DNA of 64,000 nt from Flavobacterium anseongense. GTDB taxonomy: Bacteria > Bacteroidota > Bacteroidia > Flavobacteriales > Flavobacteriaceae. Made by a program: the position numbers and the translations under genes. Positions 44,573 through 53,257 of the stretch are shown here, piece after piece. The stretch spans positions 1 to 64,000 of the forward strand of contig NZ_JAKIHN010000009.1 in the NCBI RefSeq assembly GCF_021608185.1, read 5' to 3'. Each line of letters begins with the position of its first letter. The stretch's first letter is position 1. The notes beneath the pieces were generated by a model that did not search any database, was not told the origin of the DNA, and saw only the letters and a list, made by a program, of their open reading frames with translations.

Positions 44573-44613
44573 GAAGCGTTTTGTTGTTTTAGTTTGGCAA
44601 AATTAAACTTTTT

Positions 44614-45678
44614 CTACATTTTATAAACGATAGCATTCACATTCATTCCGGCACCAACCGATGCAAAAAGAATAACATCACCTTTTTTTATCGAATGGTT
44701 TTCAAGTCCGCCTTTTACCAATAAATCATATAAGGTTGGAACGGTTGCCACACTCGAATTGCCTAATTTGTGTATGCTCATCGGCATGATTCCTTCTGGC
44801 GGTGTTTGACCGTATAGTTTGTAAAATCGGTGAATAATAGCTTCATCCATTTTTTCGTTGGCCTGATGAATAAGCACTTTTTTTACATCATTTATTGAAG
44901 CGCCACTTTTGTCCAAACATTCTTTCATGGCTTTTGGAACCTGACTTAAAGCAAATTCATAAATCTTTCTCCCATGCATTTTGATATAACGAACATCAGG
45001 ATCATGGGTTTTATTGAATGAATTTCCAAAGAATAAATAATAGGCTTCATCATAAGTGAATGTAGCCGTTTCGTGAGCCAATATTCCGCCTTCATCTTCA
45101 GTGCCTTCGACAATTGTAGCACCGGCACCATCAGAATAAATCATAGAATCTCTATCATGTAAATCAACAACGCGGGAAAGTGTTTCAGCTCCAATGACCA
45201 AACATTTTTTTGCCATCCCGGCTTTTATAAAAGCTTGTGCCTGAATAACGCCTTCAACCCAACCCGGACAACCAAAAAGCATGTCATAGCAAACGCATTT
45301 TGGATTTTTTATACGCAAATCAAATTTTACTCTGGTTGCCAAACTTGGTAATATATCGGTTTGAATAGCCCCTTTTTTTACGTTGCCAAAATTGTGTGCA
45401 AAGATGATATAATCTAATGATTCAGGGTCAACCTTTGCATCTTCTATAGCTTTTTTGGCAGCAATGAAGGCAATGTCGGAAGTTTGTAAATCGTCAGTAA
45501 CATAGCGACGCTCCTGAATGCCTGTAATTTCCAGGAATTTTTCAGCAACAATATCGTTCGGATGCGGAAAAGGTGTTCCGTCATCATTCAAAAAAACATG
45601 TTCAGCAAAATCTTTATTGGATACTATTTCAGTGGGAATGTAACTTCCGGAACCGGTTATTTTTATATTCATTATCAT
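44614..45678 (-). CDS. 3-oxoacyl-ACP synthase III family protein (KAS III/FabH-like)
   Basis: A 354-residue thiolase-fold condensing enzyme; ATG 45672 is an equally possible start. The catalytic triad is visible: Cys in DMLFGCPGWVEG (about 137), His in VLIHQANEKMDEAI, and Asn in HKLGNSSVATVP. Family marks ITGIQERRYV and IYSDGAGATIVEG are present. The sequence is close to FabH in length plus about 30 residues and may be a paralogue with a special primer. It is not in a fatty-acid gene cluster; a methyltransferase gene follows. Confidence 0.88.
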   Translation of the reverse strand: MIMNIKITGSGSYIPTEIVSNKDFAEHVFLNDDGTPFPHPNDIVAEKFLEITGIQERRYVTDDLQTSDIAFIAAKKAIEDAKVDPESLDYIIFAHNFGNVKKGAIQTDILPSLATRVKFDLRIKNPKCVCYDMLFGCPGWVEGVIQAQAFIKAGMAKKCLVIGAETLSRVVDLHDRDSMIYSDGAGATIVEGTEDEGGILAHETATFTYDEAYYLFFGNSFNKTHDPDVRYIKMHGRKIYEFALSQVPKAMKECLDKSGASINDVKKVLIHQANEKMDEAIIHRFYKLYGQTPPEGIMPMSIHKLGNSSVATVPTLYDLLVKGGLENHSIKKGDVILFASVGAGMNVNAIVYKM

Positions 45679-45789
45679 AAATGTTTCATTGCGAAATTAG
45701 AAATAAAAGCCATTGAGTGTTACTAAAATATAAATAAACGATATTGAATTATGAATATTTTCAATATTGATTACATTAATTGTGAAAAA

Positions 45790-46176
45790 TCACGTCTTTT
45801 TGTCTTTTTCCTGCGCAATTTTTATCTGCATTATGGTGCCAATACTCAGAGCCTGGGTTTTTATTTGTTCTGCTTTTTCACCTTTGAAGTTTTCATCTAC
45901 TGTAGTAAAAAAATGGTTGAGCCATATTTTAAACAGTTCAGGCGAAAGGTATTCTTTGGCATTCACATCCAAATGTATTTGAGTCAAATTTTTGGTATAC
46001 CCGCCAGTTCCGAGGATTGCTTGTGACCAAAAAATAACCAAAATCGGCAAATGTTCTTCGATTTTAATCTTAACAACATCTGTGAAAATGTAACTTATAG
46101 AATCATCCGACAATAATTTTTTGTAGAATTCATCAACAAGTAAGTATAAATCATCTTGGTTTTGGATGTCGTGCAT
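45790..46176 (-). CDS. Group III truncated haemoglobin
   Basis: A 128-residue protein with the compact two-over-two globin pattern of group III: DLYLLVDEFYKKLLSDDSISYIF, LPILVIFWSQAILG, a His in LTQIHLDVN as the likely proximal ligand region, and FKIWLNHFFTTVDENFKG followed by A-rich helix H. It should bind haem and react with oxygen, nitric oxide or related ligands in the cytoplasm. A TAATTTTG box on the minus strand (46201-46194) lies just upstream of the ATG. Confidence 0.85.
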   Translation of the reverse strand: MHDIQNQDDLYLLVDEFYKKLLSDDSISYIFTDVVKIKIEEHLPILVIFWSQAILGTGGYTKNLTQIHLDVNAKEYLSPELFKIWLNHFFTTVDENFKGEKAEQIKTQALSIGTIMQIKIAQEKDKKT

Positions 46177-46245
46177 TGGTTCTTTATTTGGAACAAAATT
46201 ATAAATTACTACTTTCGGATTTACTGATTAAAATCAGCTTTTAAA

Positions 46246-46284
46246 ATTAAAATCCCAAACTCACATTTGGAATTTGGGATTTTA
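46246..46284 (-). terminator. Terminator after gcvP
   Basis: AAAATCCCAAA (46249-46259) pairs with TTTGGGATTTT (46273-46283), followed by A/T-rich sequence on the minus strand. Confidence 0.8.
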
Positions 46285-46302
46285 GTATTGGAATTTTATA
46301 GT

Positions 46303-49146
46303 TTACATATACGCTTCAATCGGCGCACAAGAACAAACTAAGTTTCTGTCTCCATAAGCATCATCAACACGACGAACGCTTGGCCAGAATTTATTATCGT
46401 GGATATAATCCAACGGATAAGCTGCCTGCTCACGAGTGTATGGATATGTCCAAGTATCCGCTGTTAGCATCGCCAAAGTGTGTGGTGAGTTTTTCAAAAC
46501 GTTATTAGCATCGTCAGCACTTGCCGCTTCAATTTCTTTCCTGATGGAAATCATGGCATCACAAAAACGATCTAATTCGGCTAAATCTTCCGATTCTGTC
46601 GGCTCAACCATCAAGGTTCCTGCAACCGGGAAAGAAACCGTTGGCGCATGAAAACCATAATCCATCAGACGTTTTGCGATATCAGTTACTTCGATTCCGT
46701 TTTGTTTGAATGAACGACAATCCAAAATCATTTCGTGAGCTGCTCTTCCGCATTCTCCTGTGTATAAAATTGGGTAATGCTCTTCTAATCTGGTTTTCAT
46801 ATAATTGGCATTCAAAATAGCATGTTGCGTTGAACTTTTTAGTCCTTCAGCACCAAGCATTGTAATATAACCATACGATATCAAACAAACCAAAGCCGAA
46901 CCATAAGGCGCAGCAGAAATGGCTGTGATAGCTTTTTCTCCACCAACTGAAATCACAGGATTTGTTGGAAGAAAAGGAACCAGTTTTTCGTTTACACAAA
47001 TTGGTCCAACTCCGGGGCCACCACCACCATGAGGAATAGCAAAAGTTTTGTGTAAGTTCAAGTGACATACGTCTGCACCAATCGTAGCCGGATTAGTCAA
47101 ACCAACCTGAGCATTCATATTGGCACCATCCATATACACCAAACCGCCATTGTCATGAATGATTTTGGTGATTTCACATATAGCACTTTCAAAAACACCG
47201 TGAGTTGATGGATAAGTCACCATTAAACAAGACAAATCGGCAGCGTGCTCGATAGCTTTTGCTCTCAAATCTTCTACATCAATGTTACCGTTTTCCATGG
47301 TTTTGGTAACGATAATATGCATTCCCGCCATAGCAGCTGAAGCAGGATTGGTTCCGTGAGCCGAAGCCGGAATCAAACATACATTTCTGTGATTATCGCC
47401 ACGAGATAAATGATACGCACGAATTGCCATAAGTCCGGCATATTCACCTTGCGCACCTGAGTTTGGCTGCAATGTAGTTCCGGCAAAACCGGTTACCACA
47501 TTCAATTGCTGCTCTAATTTTTTAAGCATGGTGATGTATCCTTCTGCTTGCTCAATCGGAGCAAAAGGGTGAATGCTGTTCCAGTTTGCCATTGATAACG
47601 GTAACATTTCGGCAGCAGCATTCAATTTCATTGTGCAGGAGCCTAACGAAATCATCGAATGATTTAACGATAAATCTTTGCGCTCTAATTTTTTGATATA
47701 ACGCATCAACTGAGATTCAGAATGATGGTTGTTGAAAACATCATGCATCAGGAAAGCTGATTTTCTTTCCAGGCCAGCAACAAAATTATCAGAAGTTGAT
47801 AAGTTAGAAACGGTTACTTTATCTTTTCCGGTAGCTTCAGCAAATATTGCTATAATTTGATTAATGTCAGTAATTGAAGTAGTTTCGTTTAAGGATATCG
47901 AAATCGTATCGGTATCAACATAATAGAAATTCACTTCGTTTTTCTCAGCAACCGCTTTTACTTTTTGTGCATCTGCTTTTACAGAAATGGTATCGAAGAA
48001 AGCAGTATTCGTTTGGTAAACTCCTAATTTATTCAAAGCATCAGCCAATGTAACTGCTGATGAATGTACTTTGTTAGCAATATATCGCAATCCTTTTGGT
48101 CCGTGATAAACGGCATACATGCCGGCCATAACGGCTAGTAAAACCTGAGCCGTACAAATATTTGAAGTTGCTTTTTCACGTTTGATGTGTTGCTCGCGTG
48201 TTCCCAAAGCCATGCGCAAAGCACGATGTCCGTTAGCATCGATAGATACTCCGATGATTCTTCCCGGCATGGAGCGTTTATATTCTTCTTTAGTCGCAAA
48301 GTAAGCAGCATGAGGACCACCATAGCCCATCGGAATTCCGAAACGTTGTGTAGTTCCTACTACCACGGCAGCGCCCATTTCTCCCGGAGAAGTTAATTTT
48401 GCCAATGATAAAATGTCGGCAGCAACGGCTACTTTAATTTCGTTTTCCTGAGCTTTAGCGATAAAAGCACTATAGTCGTTTACCTGACCGTATTTTCCGG
48501 GATATTGTAAAATTGCTCCGAAGAAATCAGTTGAGAAATCAAAAGTCTCATGGTTTCCGACTACTAATTCCACACCAATTGGCGTAGAACGGGTTTGTAA
48601 AATCGATAAGGTTTGTGGTAATATTTCTTCGGAAACGAAGAATTTATTGGTGTTGTTTTTCTTTTGGTCACGGGTACGAACATCGAACAATAAAGCCATG
48701 GCTTCGGCAGCAGCAGTTCCTTCGTCTAGCAATGATGCATTGGCAATTTCCATTCCGGTTAACTCGATAACTGTAGTTTGAAAATTCAAAATGGCTTCCA
48801 ATCTTCCTTGTGCAATTTCAGCTTGATATGGCGTATAAGCAGTGTACCAACCCGGATTTTCAAAAATATTTCTTTGAATTACAGCCGGAATTATCGTTGG
48901 ATGATAACCCAAACCGATATAAGATTTGAACACCTTATTTTTTTTACCTAATTCATGAATGTGCTGTGAATATTCGTATTCAGTCATTGGTGCATCCAAA
49001 TTTAAATCGCTTTTCAAACGAATATCATCCGGAATCGTCTCGTAAATTAATTGGTCAAAGTTTTCAACTCCTATGGTTTTGAACATGTGGTTTAGGTCAG
49101 TATCACGTGGACCTATGTGGCGTAGTGCAAATGCGTCTGTTCTCAT
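46303..49146 (-). CDS. gcvP: Glycine dehydrogenase (decarboxylating), P protein
   Basis: A 947-residue single-chain P protein of the glycine cleavage system; it decarboxylates glycine and passes the aminomethyl group to lipoylated H protein. The N-terminal half begins FALRHIGPRDTDLNHMF and contains GYHPTIIPAVIQRNIFENPG. The PLP lysine is in NLHKTFAIPHGGGGPG in the C-terminal half. Length is standard for the fused form. GcvT and GcvH are not in the window. No glycine riboswitch is seen upstream. Confidence 0.97.
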   Translation of the reverse strand: MRTDAFALRHIGPRDTDLNHMFKTIGVENFDQLIYETIPDDIRLKSDLNLDAPMTEYEYSQHIHELGKKNKVFKSYIGLGYHPTIIPAVIQRNIFENPGWYTAYTPYQAEIAQGRLEAILNFQTTVIELTGMEIANASLLDEGTAAAEAMALLFDVRTRDQKKNNTNKFFVSEEILPQTLSILQTRSTPIGVELVVGNHETFDFSTDFFGAILQYPGKYGQVNDYSAFIAKAQENEIKVAVAADILSLAKLTSPGEMGAAVVVGTTQRFGIPMGYGGPHAAYFATKEEYKRSMPGRIIGVSIDANGHRALRMALGTREQHIKREKATSNICTAQVLLAVMAGMYAVYHGPKGLRYIANKVHSSAVTLADALNKLGVYQTNTAFFDTISVKADAQKVKAVAEKNEVNFYYVDTDTISISLNETTSITDINQIIAIFAEATGKDKVTVSNLSTSDNFVAGLERKSAFLMHDVFNNHHSESQLMRYIKKLERKDLSLNHSMISLGSCTMKLNAAAEMLPLSMANWNSIHPFAPIEQAEGYITMLKKLEQQLNVVTGFAGTTLQPNSGAQGEYAGLMAIRAYHLSRGDNHRNVCLIPASAHGTNPASAAMAGMHIIVTKTMENGNIDVEDLRAKAIEHAADLSCLMVTYPSTHGVFESAICEITKIIHDNGGLVYMDGANMNAQVGLTNPATIGADVCHLNLHKTFAIPHGGGGPGVGPICVNEKLVPFLPTNPVISVGGEKAITAISAAPYGSALVCLISYGYITMLGAEGLKSSTQHAILNANYMKTRLEEHYPILYTGECGRAAHEMILDCRSFKQNGIEVTDIAKRLMDYGFHAPTVSFPVAGTLMVEPTESEDLAELDRFCDAMISIRKEIEAASADDANNVLKNSPHTLAMLTADTWTYPYTREQAAYPLDYIHDNKFWPSVRRVDDAYGDRNLVCSCAPIEAYM

Positions 49147-49288
49147 TAAATGCTAAGTTCTATGTGTGTTTAGTTGTGTGTGTTTTTAACGCCAACAAAA
49201 GTAATTATTAATGTCCAAATTTTAGGTTAAAAGGATTGTAATTTTCGCGAATTTTTCAACTAAAAGTGTCGTTTATTAACATATTGAT

Positions 49289-49296
49289 TAAATTTG
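49289..49296 (+). promoter_or_regulatory. Candidate -7 box immediately before the UbiA-like gene
   Basis: TAAATTTG ends only 4 bases before the ATG at 49301. Transcription would start at or next to the start codon, so the mRNA could be leaderless. No clear -33 element is present. Confidence 0.4.
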
Positions 49297-49300
49297 TCTG

Positions 49301-50116
49301 ATGACTCTTTTTAAGCGACTTCTCGACTTTTATATTAACAGCAGTATTCATGTCGCACTGTCGGTCTATGCTTTGGTGCGAATGACGGGTTATCTGTTTG
49401 CAATTGACAAAATAGGAGACCTCGCGTTGTTTGGTTTTTTTGGCACTATTGTAGGTTATAATTTTGTAAAGTATGATGCGTTGGCCCGAATAAAAAAGCT
49501 GCAAATGCGAACCGAGTTGAAGCTTATCGCCGCCTTAAGTTTTTTTTCGTTCTTAGCCACCGGCTATTTCTTTTTTCAACTGGAACGGATTACCCAAATC
49601 ACAGCCGTTGCGTTCCTGATAGTGACTATGCTTTATACGTTGCCCTTTTTTCCAAATAAGGAAAATGCCCGAAATTGGGCTGGAGTCAAAATTTATATAG
49701 TTGCGTTATGCTGGGTTGGAGTAACGCTTTTTTTGCCAATAATTAATGCCGGAATCCCAATAAATGCTAATGTTTTTATACTTGCGGTGCAACGTTTTAT
49801 TTTAATATTTGTGTTAGTTCTCATATTCGAAATCATCGATTTAAGATTTGATGACCCCAATTTAAAAACTGTACCACAACAAATAGGTGTAGAACATACC
49901 AAAGTTGTCGGGAGTATTTTACTCTTTGCATTTATACTTTTAGGATTTTTTCAAACCGATTTTAGCTTTTCGACTCTGCTAATAAGACTCGGAATTGCTT
50001 TTACTGTTTTCTTCTTCCTGCTTTTTGCCAATGAAAAAAAATCAAAATATTACAGCACCTTTTGGGCAGAGAGCATTCCTGTTTTTTGGTTGATTTTACT
50101 TTTGTTTTTTCAATGA
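49301..50116 (+). CDS. UbiA-like prenyltransferase family membrane protein
   Basis: A 271-residue protein with seven to nine predicted membrane segments. It resembles the UbiA superfamily in layout: a polar segment after the second helix (GYNFVKYDALARIKK) where the first Asp-rich motif would be, and EIIDLRFDDPNLKTVPQQIG, which matches the second DxxxD...KTxPxxxG motif. The first motif is reduced (N and one D), so prenyl transfer is doubtful. It is divergent from gcvP. Substrate is unknown. Confidence 0.75.
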   Translation: MTLFKRLLDFYINSSIHVALSVYALVRMTGYLFAIDKIGDLALFGFFGTIVGYNFVKYDALARIKKLQMRTELKLIAALSFFSFLATGYFFFQLERITQITAVAFLIVTMLYTLPFFPNKENARNWAGVKIYIVALCWVGVTLFLPIINAGIPINANVFILAVQRFILIFVLVLIFEIIDLRFDDPNLKTVPQQIGVEHTKVVGSILLFAFILLGFFQTDFSFSTLLIRLGIAFTVFFFLLFANEKKSKYYSTFWAESIPVFWLILLLFFQ

Positions 50117-50121
50117 TAATT

Positions 50122-50208
50122 TGGGCGTTACCTCGTTCCAAAAAACGAGGTCGGGCTTTCCACTATATCTTTTGTTTCACAAATGGATGCCGTTGCAATC
50201 CCCAACGC
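50122..50208 (+). repeat. Dispersed structured intergenic element, copy B
   Basis: GGGCGT, then hairpin ACCTCGTT-CCAAAA-AACGAGGT (50130-50152 region), CGGGCTTTCC, CTATATCTTTTG, GGATGCCGTTGCAATCC and CCAACGC. The order matches copy A at 23-84 with a different, still base-paired hairpin. It starts 6 bp after the UbiA-like gene. Confidence 0.65.
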
Positions 50209-50238
50209 AAAAAAAAACCGAAGCACAAACTCCGGTTC
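50209..50238 (-). terminator. Terminator after the M3 peptidase gene
   Basis: On the minus strand AACCGGAG and CTTCGGTT form an imperfect stem, followed by nine T residues. Confidence 0.6.
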
Positions 50239-50281
50239 TTAAAATATACTACTTCGTATTTTGCATATCGTACCTCGTACT

Positions 50282-52309
50282 TTAAATCAATCCCGCTCTT
50301 TTCAGCAAAGCTTCGGGCTTAGGTTCTTGTCCACGGAAACGTTTGTACAATTCCATTGGCAATTCGGTTCCGCCTTTTGACAATACGTTTTCCTTGAATT
50401 TGGTAGCGACTTCTTTATTGAAAATTCCTTTTTCCTGAAAATACGCAAACGCATCAGCGTCTAAAACTTCGGCCCATTTGTAGCTGTAATAGCCCGAAGA
50501 ATAACCACCTTGAAAAATATGCGAAAACGAAACGCTCATGCAATTTTCTTCCACATCAGGATATAAAGATGTTCCTTCAAAAGCAGTTTTTTCAAATGCT
50601 TTTACATTGGTAATTTGGTTAGGATTATTGCTGTGAAAAGCCATATCCAGAATGCCAAAACTCAATTGACGTAAGGTTGCCATTCCTTCTAAAAAGCTCG
50701 CGCTTTCCTTGATTTTATTGACATATTCCTGTGGAATGATTTCTCCGGTTTCATAATGTTTGGCGAAAATGGCCAAAGCTTCCGGCTCATAACACCAGTT
50801 TTCCATCACCTGACTTGGCAATTCTACAAAATCCCAATAAACAGATGTTCCCGATAAACTTGGATAAGTCGTATTAGCTAACATGCCGTGTAAAGCATGT
50901 CCAAATTCGTGGAATAAAGTCGTTACTTCGTTAAAGGTTAGGAGTGAAGGTTTGCTTTCAGTTGGTGGCGTAAAGTTGCACACAATAGAAACATGTGGTC
51001 TTTCGTTAACACCGTCTTTAATATATTGTGGTTTGAAAGAAGTCATCCACGCACCATTTCGTTTTCCTTTTCTTGGAAAAAAGTCAGCGTAGAAAATGGC
51101 AACCAATTCATTTTGGAAATCCAAAACTTCAAAAGTCTGCACATCTTCATGGTATTTATCAATATCAAAAACTTCTTTGAATGTGATTCCGAATAACTTT
51201 TCAGCTACAGTAAACGCACCGTTCAAAACATTTTCTAATTTGAAATAAGGTTTTAATTGTTCATCATCAAAATCGAAAAGTTTCTGTTTAAGTTTTTCCG
51301 AATAATAAGCGCCGTCCCATTTTTCAAGTTGGTCAATTCCGTCTAATTCTTTTGCGAAAGCGGTTAGTTGTGCAAATTCCTTTTCGGCTGCCGGTTTGGC
51401 TTTGGCTAATAAATCATTCAAAAACGATTTTACTTTTTCCGGAGTTTGGGCCATTCGTTCCTCTAAAACAAAATCAGAATGAGTTTTGTAGCCTAATAGA
51501 TTAGCACGTTCAAATCGCAATTTGGCAATCTTCAACGTAATTTCCTGATTGTCGAATTCGTTGTTTTGAAATGCTTTTTTGCCGTTGGCAATCGCCAGTT
51601 CTTTTCGAAGTTCACGATTGTTGGCATACGTCACAAACGGAATATAACTTGGATAATCTAAAGTGAAAATCCAGCCTTCGAGATTTTTTGCTTTTGCCAG
51701 ACTTGCCGCGGCTTCAATTGTTCCTTCCGGCAAACCTTTTAAATCGTTTTGATTGGTAATATGCAATTGATAATTGTTGGTTTCCGCCAGCACATTTTCA
51801 CCGTAAGTCAGTTTTAGTTTGGCTAAATCAGTGTCAATTTCGCGTAAACGTGTTTTTTTATCTTCTGATAAAAGTGCTCCATTTCGGGAAAAACTTTTGA
51901 ATTTTTTGTCTAACAATGTCGCTTGTTCCGGACTTAAATTTAAAGAATTTCTTTGTTCGTAAACGGCTTTTACACGCTTGAATAAATCTTCATTTAATGC
52001 AATATCGTTGCTGAAAGCGGTTAGTAAAGGTGAAACATCCTGAGCGATTTTTTGCATTTCGTCACAGGTTTCAGCCGAATTCATATTAAAGAAAATAGAA
52101 GATAATCTATCTAAAGCTTCACCTGAAAAATCTAATGCTTCTATCGTGTTTTCGAAAGTTGGTGCTTCGGGATTGTTGGTTATGGCATCAACTTCTGCAC
52201 GTGCTTTTGCGATGTTTTCTTCGAATGCCGGTTGGTAATCTTCTAATTTGATTTGGCTAAAAGGTGCTGTGTTGTGCTTTGTGTTGAATTTTTGGGTTAG
52301 GATTGTCAT
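50282..52309 (-). CDS. dcp: M3 family oligopeptidase / peptidyl-dipeptidase
   Basis: A 675-residue zinc peptidase without signal peptide, so probably cytoplasmic. The zinc motif is TLFHEFGHALHGML, with the third ligand Glu in the following helix (VELPSQVMENW). Family regions FDDEQLKPYFKLENVL and GGYSSGYYSYKWAEVLDADAF are present. Length fits Dcp/OpdA enzymes, which degrade short peptides; the subclass cannot be settled by eye. Its start codon is 9 bp from the inverted repeat at 52318. Confidence 0.92.
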   Translation of the reverse strand: MTILTQKFNTKHNTAPFSQIKLEDYQPAFEENIAKARAEVDAITNNPEAPTFENTIEALDFSGEALDRLSSIFFNMNSAETCDEMQKIAQDVSPLLTAFSNDIALNEDLFKRVKAVYEQRNSLNLSPEQATLLDKKFKSFSRNGALLSEDKKTRLREIDTDLAKLKLTYGENVLAETNNYQLHITNQNDLKGLPEGTIEAAASLAKAKNLEGWIFTLDYPSYIPFVTYANNRELRKELAIANGKKAFQNNEFDNQEITLKIAKLRFERANLLGYKTHSDFVLEERMAQTPEKVKSFLNDLLAKAKPAAEKEFAQLTAFAKELDGIDQLEKWDGAYYSEKLKQKLFDFDDEQLKPYFKLENVLNGAFTVAEKLFGITFKEVFDIDKYHEDVQTFEVLDFQNELVAIFYADFFPRKGKRNGAWMTSFKPQYIKDGVNERPHVSIVCNFTPPTESKPSLLTFNEVTTLFHEFGHALHGMLANTTYPSLSGTSVYWDFVELPSQVMENWCYEPEALAIFAKHYETGEIIPQEYVNKIKESASFLEGMATLRQLSFGILDMAFHSNNPNQITNVKAFEKTAFEGTSLYPDVEENCMSVSFSHIFQGGYSSGYYSYKWAEVLDADAFAYFQEKGIFNKEVATKFKENVLSKGGTELPMELYKRFRGQEPKPEALLKRAGLI

Positions 52310-52317
52310 AGTATTTA

Positions 52318-52349
52318 AATTGTCCCCTTGAGGGGACTTTAGGGGTGTA
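52318..52349 (+). repeat. Left 32-bp inverted repeat of the DUF559 unit
   Basis: A perfect inverted partner of 52729-52760, with internal hairpin GTCCCC-TTGA-GGGGAC. The DUF559 stop codon begins at 52351-52353, immediately beside it. Confidence 0.95.
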
Positions 52350-52350
52350 T

Positions 52351-52716
52351 TTATGTTTGGTAATTCTTTAATTTTTGCTCCAAAGTTAATAAAACACTGA
52401 ACATATTTTGTTTAATATCAATGTCAGTAAATCTCAAAAAAGTGACGCCTTCTTTTTCTAATTCGCCTTGCCGCCTTGCGTCGTATTCATATTTGAACTG
52501 ATGACTTTCTCCGTCAATTTCGATTGCCAACATCAATTCATGACAATAAAAATCAACTATGTAATTTAATAATGGGACTTGTCGGTGAAATTGGAATCCA
52601 TAACCTTTACTTTTAATGTTTTTCCAAAGTAGTACTTCAGATAATGTACTGTTGTTACGAAGTTGCCTTGCGTATTCTTTTAGATGTGGACTATATGGAA
52701 TGATTTTGTTTCTCAT
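52351..52716 (-). CDS. DUF559 endonuclease-domain protein
   Basis: A 121-residue protein of the DUF559 family, related to Vsr-type PD-(D/E)XK-like endonucleases. Visible residues: Asp55 in YIVDFYCHE, Glu66 and Asp68 in LAIEIDGESH, His72, Asp79 and Arg81-82 in YDARRQGEL, and Arg95 in FLRFTDIDI. The start LKEYARQLRNNSTLSEVLLW is the family's usual N-terminus. It is likely DNA-acting; a partner methyltransferase is absent. The whole gene lies within the 32-bp inverted repeats and may handle those repeats. Confidence 0.88.
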   Translation of the reverse strand: MRNKIIPYSPHLKEYARQLRNNSTLSEVLLWKNIKSKGYGFQFHRQVPLLNYIVDFYCHELMLAIEIDGESHQFKYEYDARRQGELEKEGVTFLRFTDIDIKQNMFSVLLTLEQKLKNYQT

Positions 52717-52728
52717 ACAAGTAAGTTT

Positions 52729-52760
52729 TACACCCCTAAAGTCCCCTCAAGGGGACAATT
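52729..52760 (-). repeat. Right 32-bp inverted repeat of the DUF559 unit
   Basis: Exact reverse complement of 52318-52349. It lies 12 bp upstream of the DUF559 start codon and 11 bp from the purE stop, so it may also carry or affect the promoter. Confidence 0.95.
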
Positions 52761-52771
52761 ATCTTTACAAC

Positions 52772-53257
52772 TTATTTCTTCATTTCATCCGATGATTTGT
52801 TCACCGCGTCTTTTAGAGATTCCTTGTAAACAATGATTTTATCGAGTACCATTTTGTCGTGGCTTCCTATTATTTGAGCTGCCAGAATCCCTGCATTTTT
52901 GGCTCCGTTAAGCGCGACAGTTGCTACAGGAACTCCGCCAGGCATTTGCAAAATTGACAAAACCGAATCCCAACCATCGATAGAATTGCTCGATTTTACG
53001 GGAACGCCAATCACAGGCAATGGCGACATTGAGGCTACCATTCCTGGTAAATGCGCTGCACCACCGGCACCGGCAATGATGACCGAAATACCGCGAGTGT
53101 GTGCTTTTTTGCTAAACTCAAATAATTTTTCCGGAGTTCGGTGTGCTGAAACAATATCGACTTCAGTCTCGATGTCAAAACTTTTCAAAATGTCGATGGC
53201 TTCCTGCATTACGGGTAAATCTGATTTTGAACCCATGATTATGGCTACTTTACTCAT
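52772..53257 (-). CDS. purE: N5-carboxyaminoimidazole ribonucleotide mutase
   Basis: A 161-residue class I PurE that moves the carboxyl group from N5-CAIR to make CAIR in purine synthesis. The motifs MGSKSDLPVMQEA, SAHRTPEKLF and AGAGGAAHLPGMVAS are intact, including the catalytic His. The C-terminus is Lys-rich (SSDEMKK). It follows purK on the same strand after 156 bp of repeat-rich DNA. The DUF559 unit begins just past its stop. Confidence 0.97.
   Translation of the reverse strand: MSKVAIIMGSKSDLPVMQEAIDILKSFDIETEVDIVSAHRTPEKLFEFSKKAHTRGISVIIAGAGGAAHLPGMVASMSPLPVIGVPVKSSNSIDGWDSVLSILQMPGGVPVATVALNGAKNAGILAAQIIGSHDKMVLDKIIVYKESLKDAVNKSSDEMKK

Larger units (their letters stand above)
52318..52760. 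mobile_element. DUF559 nuclease gene inside perfect 32-bp inverted repeats
   Basis: The unit is 443 bp. The left repeat (52318-52349) starts AATTGTCCCCTTGAGGGGAC and continues TTTAGGGGTGTA. The right repeat (52729-52760) is its exact reverse complement, 32 of 32 bases. Each repeat holds a hairpin GTCCCC-TTGA-GGGGAC. Between them is only the DUF559 gene. It separates purE and dcp with a few bases on either side. The outer AATT is self-complementary and could be a target duplication. The structure suggests a mobile or REP-like unit; movement is inferred. Confidence 0.65.

Noticed and set aside
45751..46026. Plus-strand frames opposite the truncated haemoglobin gene
   Set aside because: The minus-strand globin is clearly conserved; the opposite frames are Phe/Leu/Cys-rich shadows.
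49147..49300. Glycine riboswitch upstream of gcvP
   Set aside because: The 154-base gap is AT-rich and shows no tandem aptamer-like structure; only a weak TACTTTTG box (minus strand, 49203-49196) is seen.
52351..52716. Vsr-type mismatch repair system
   Set aside because: The nuclease resembles Vsr in fold motifs, but no cytosine methyltransferase gene lies nearby and the protein is DUF559-like; the inverted-repeat context is the better lead.
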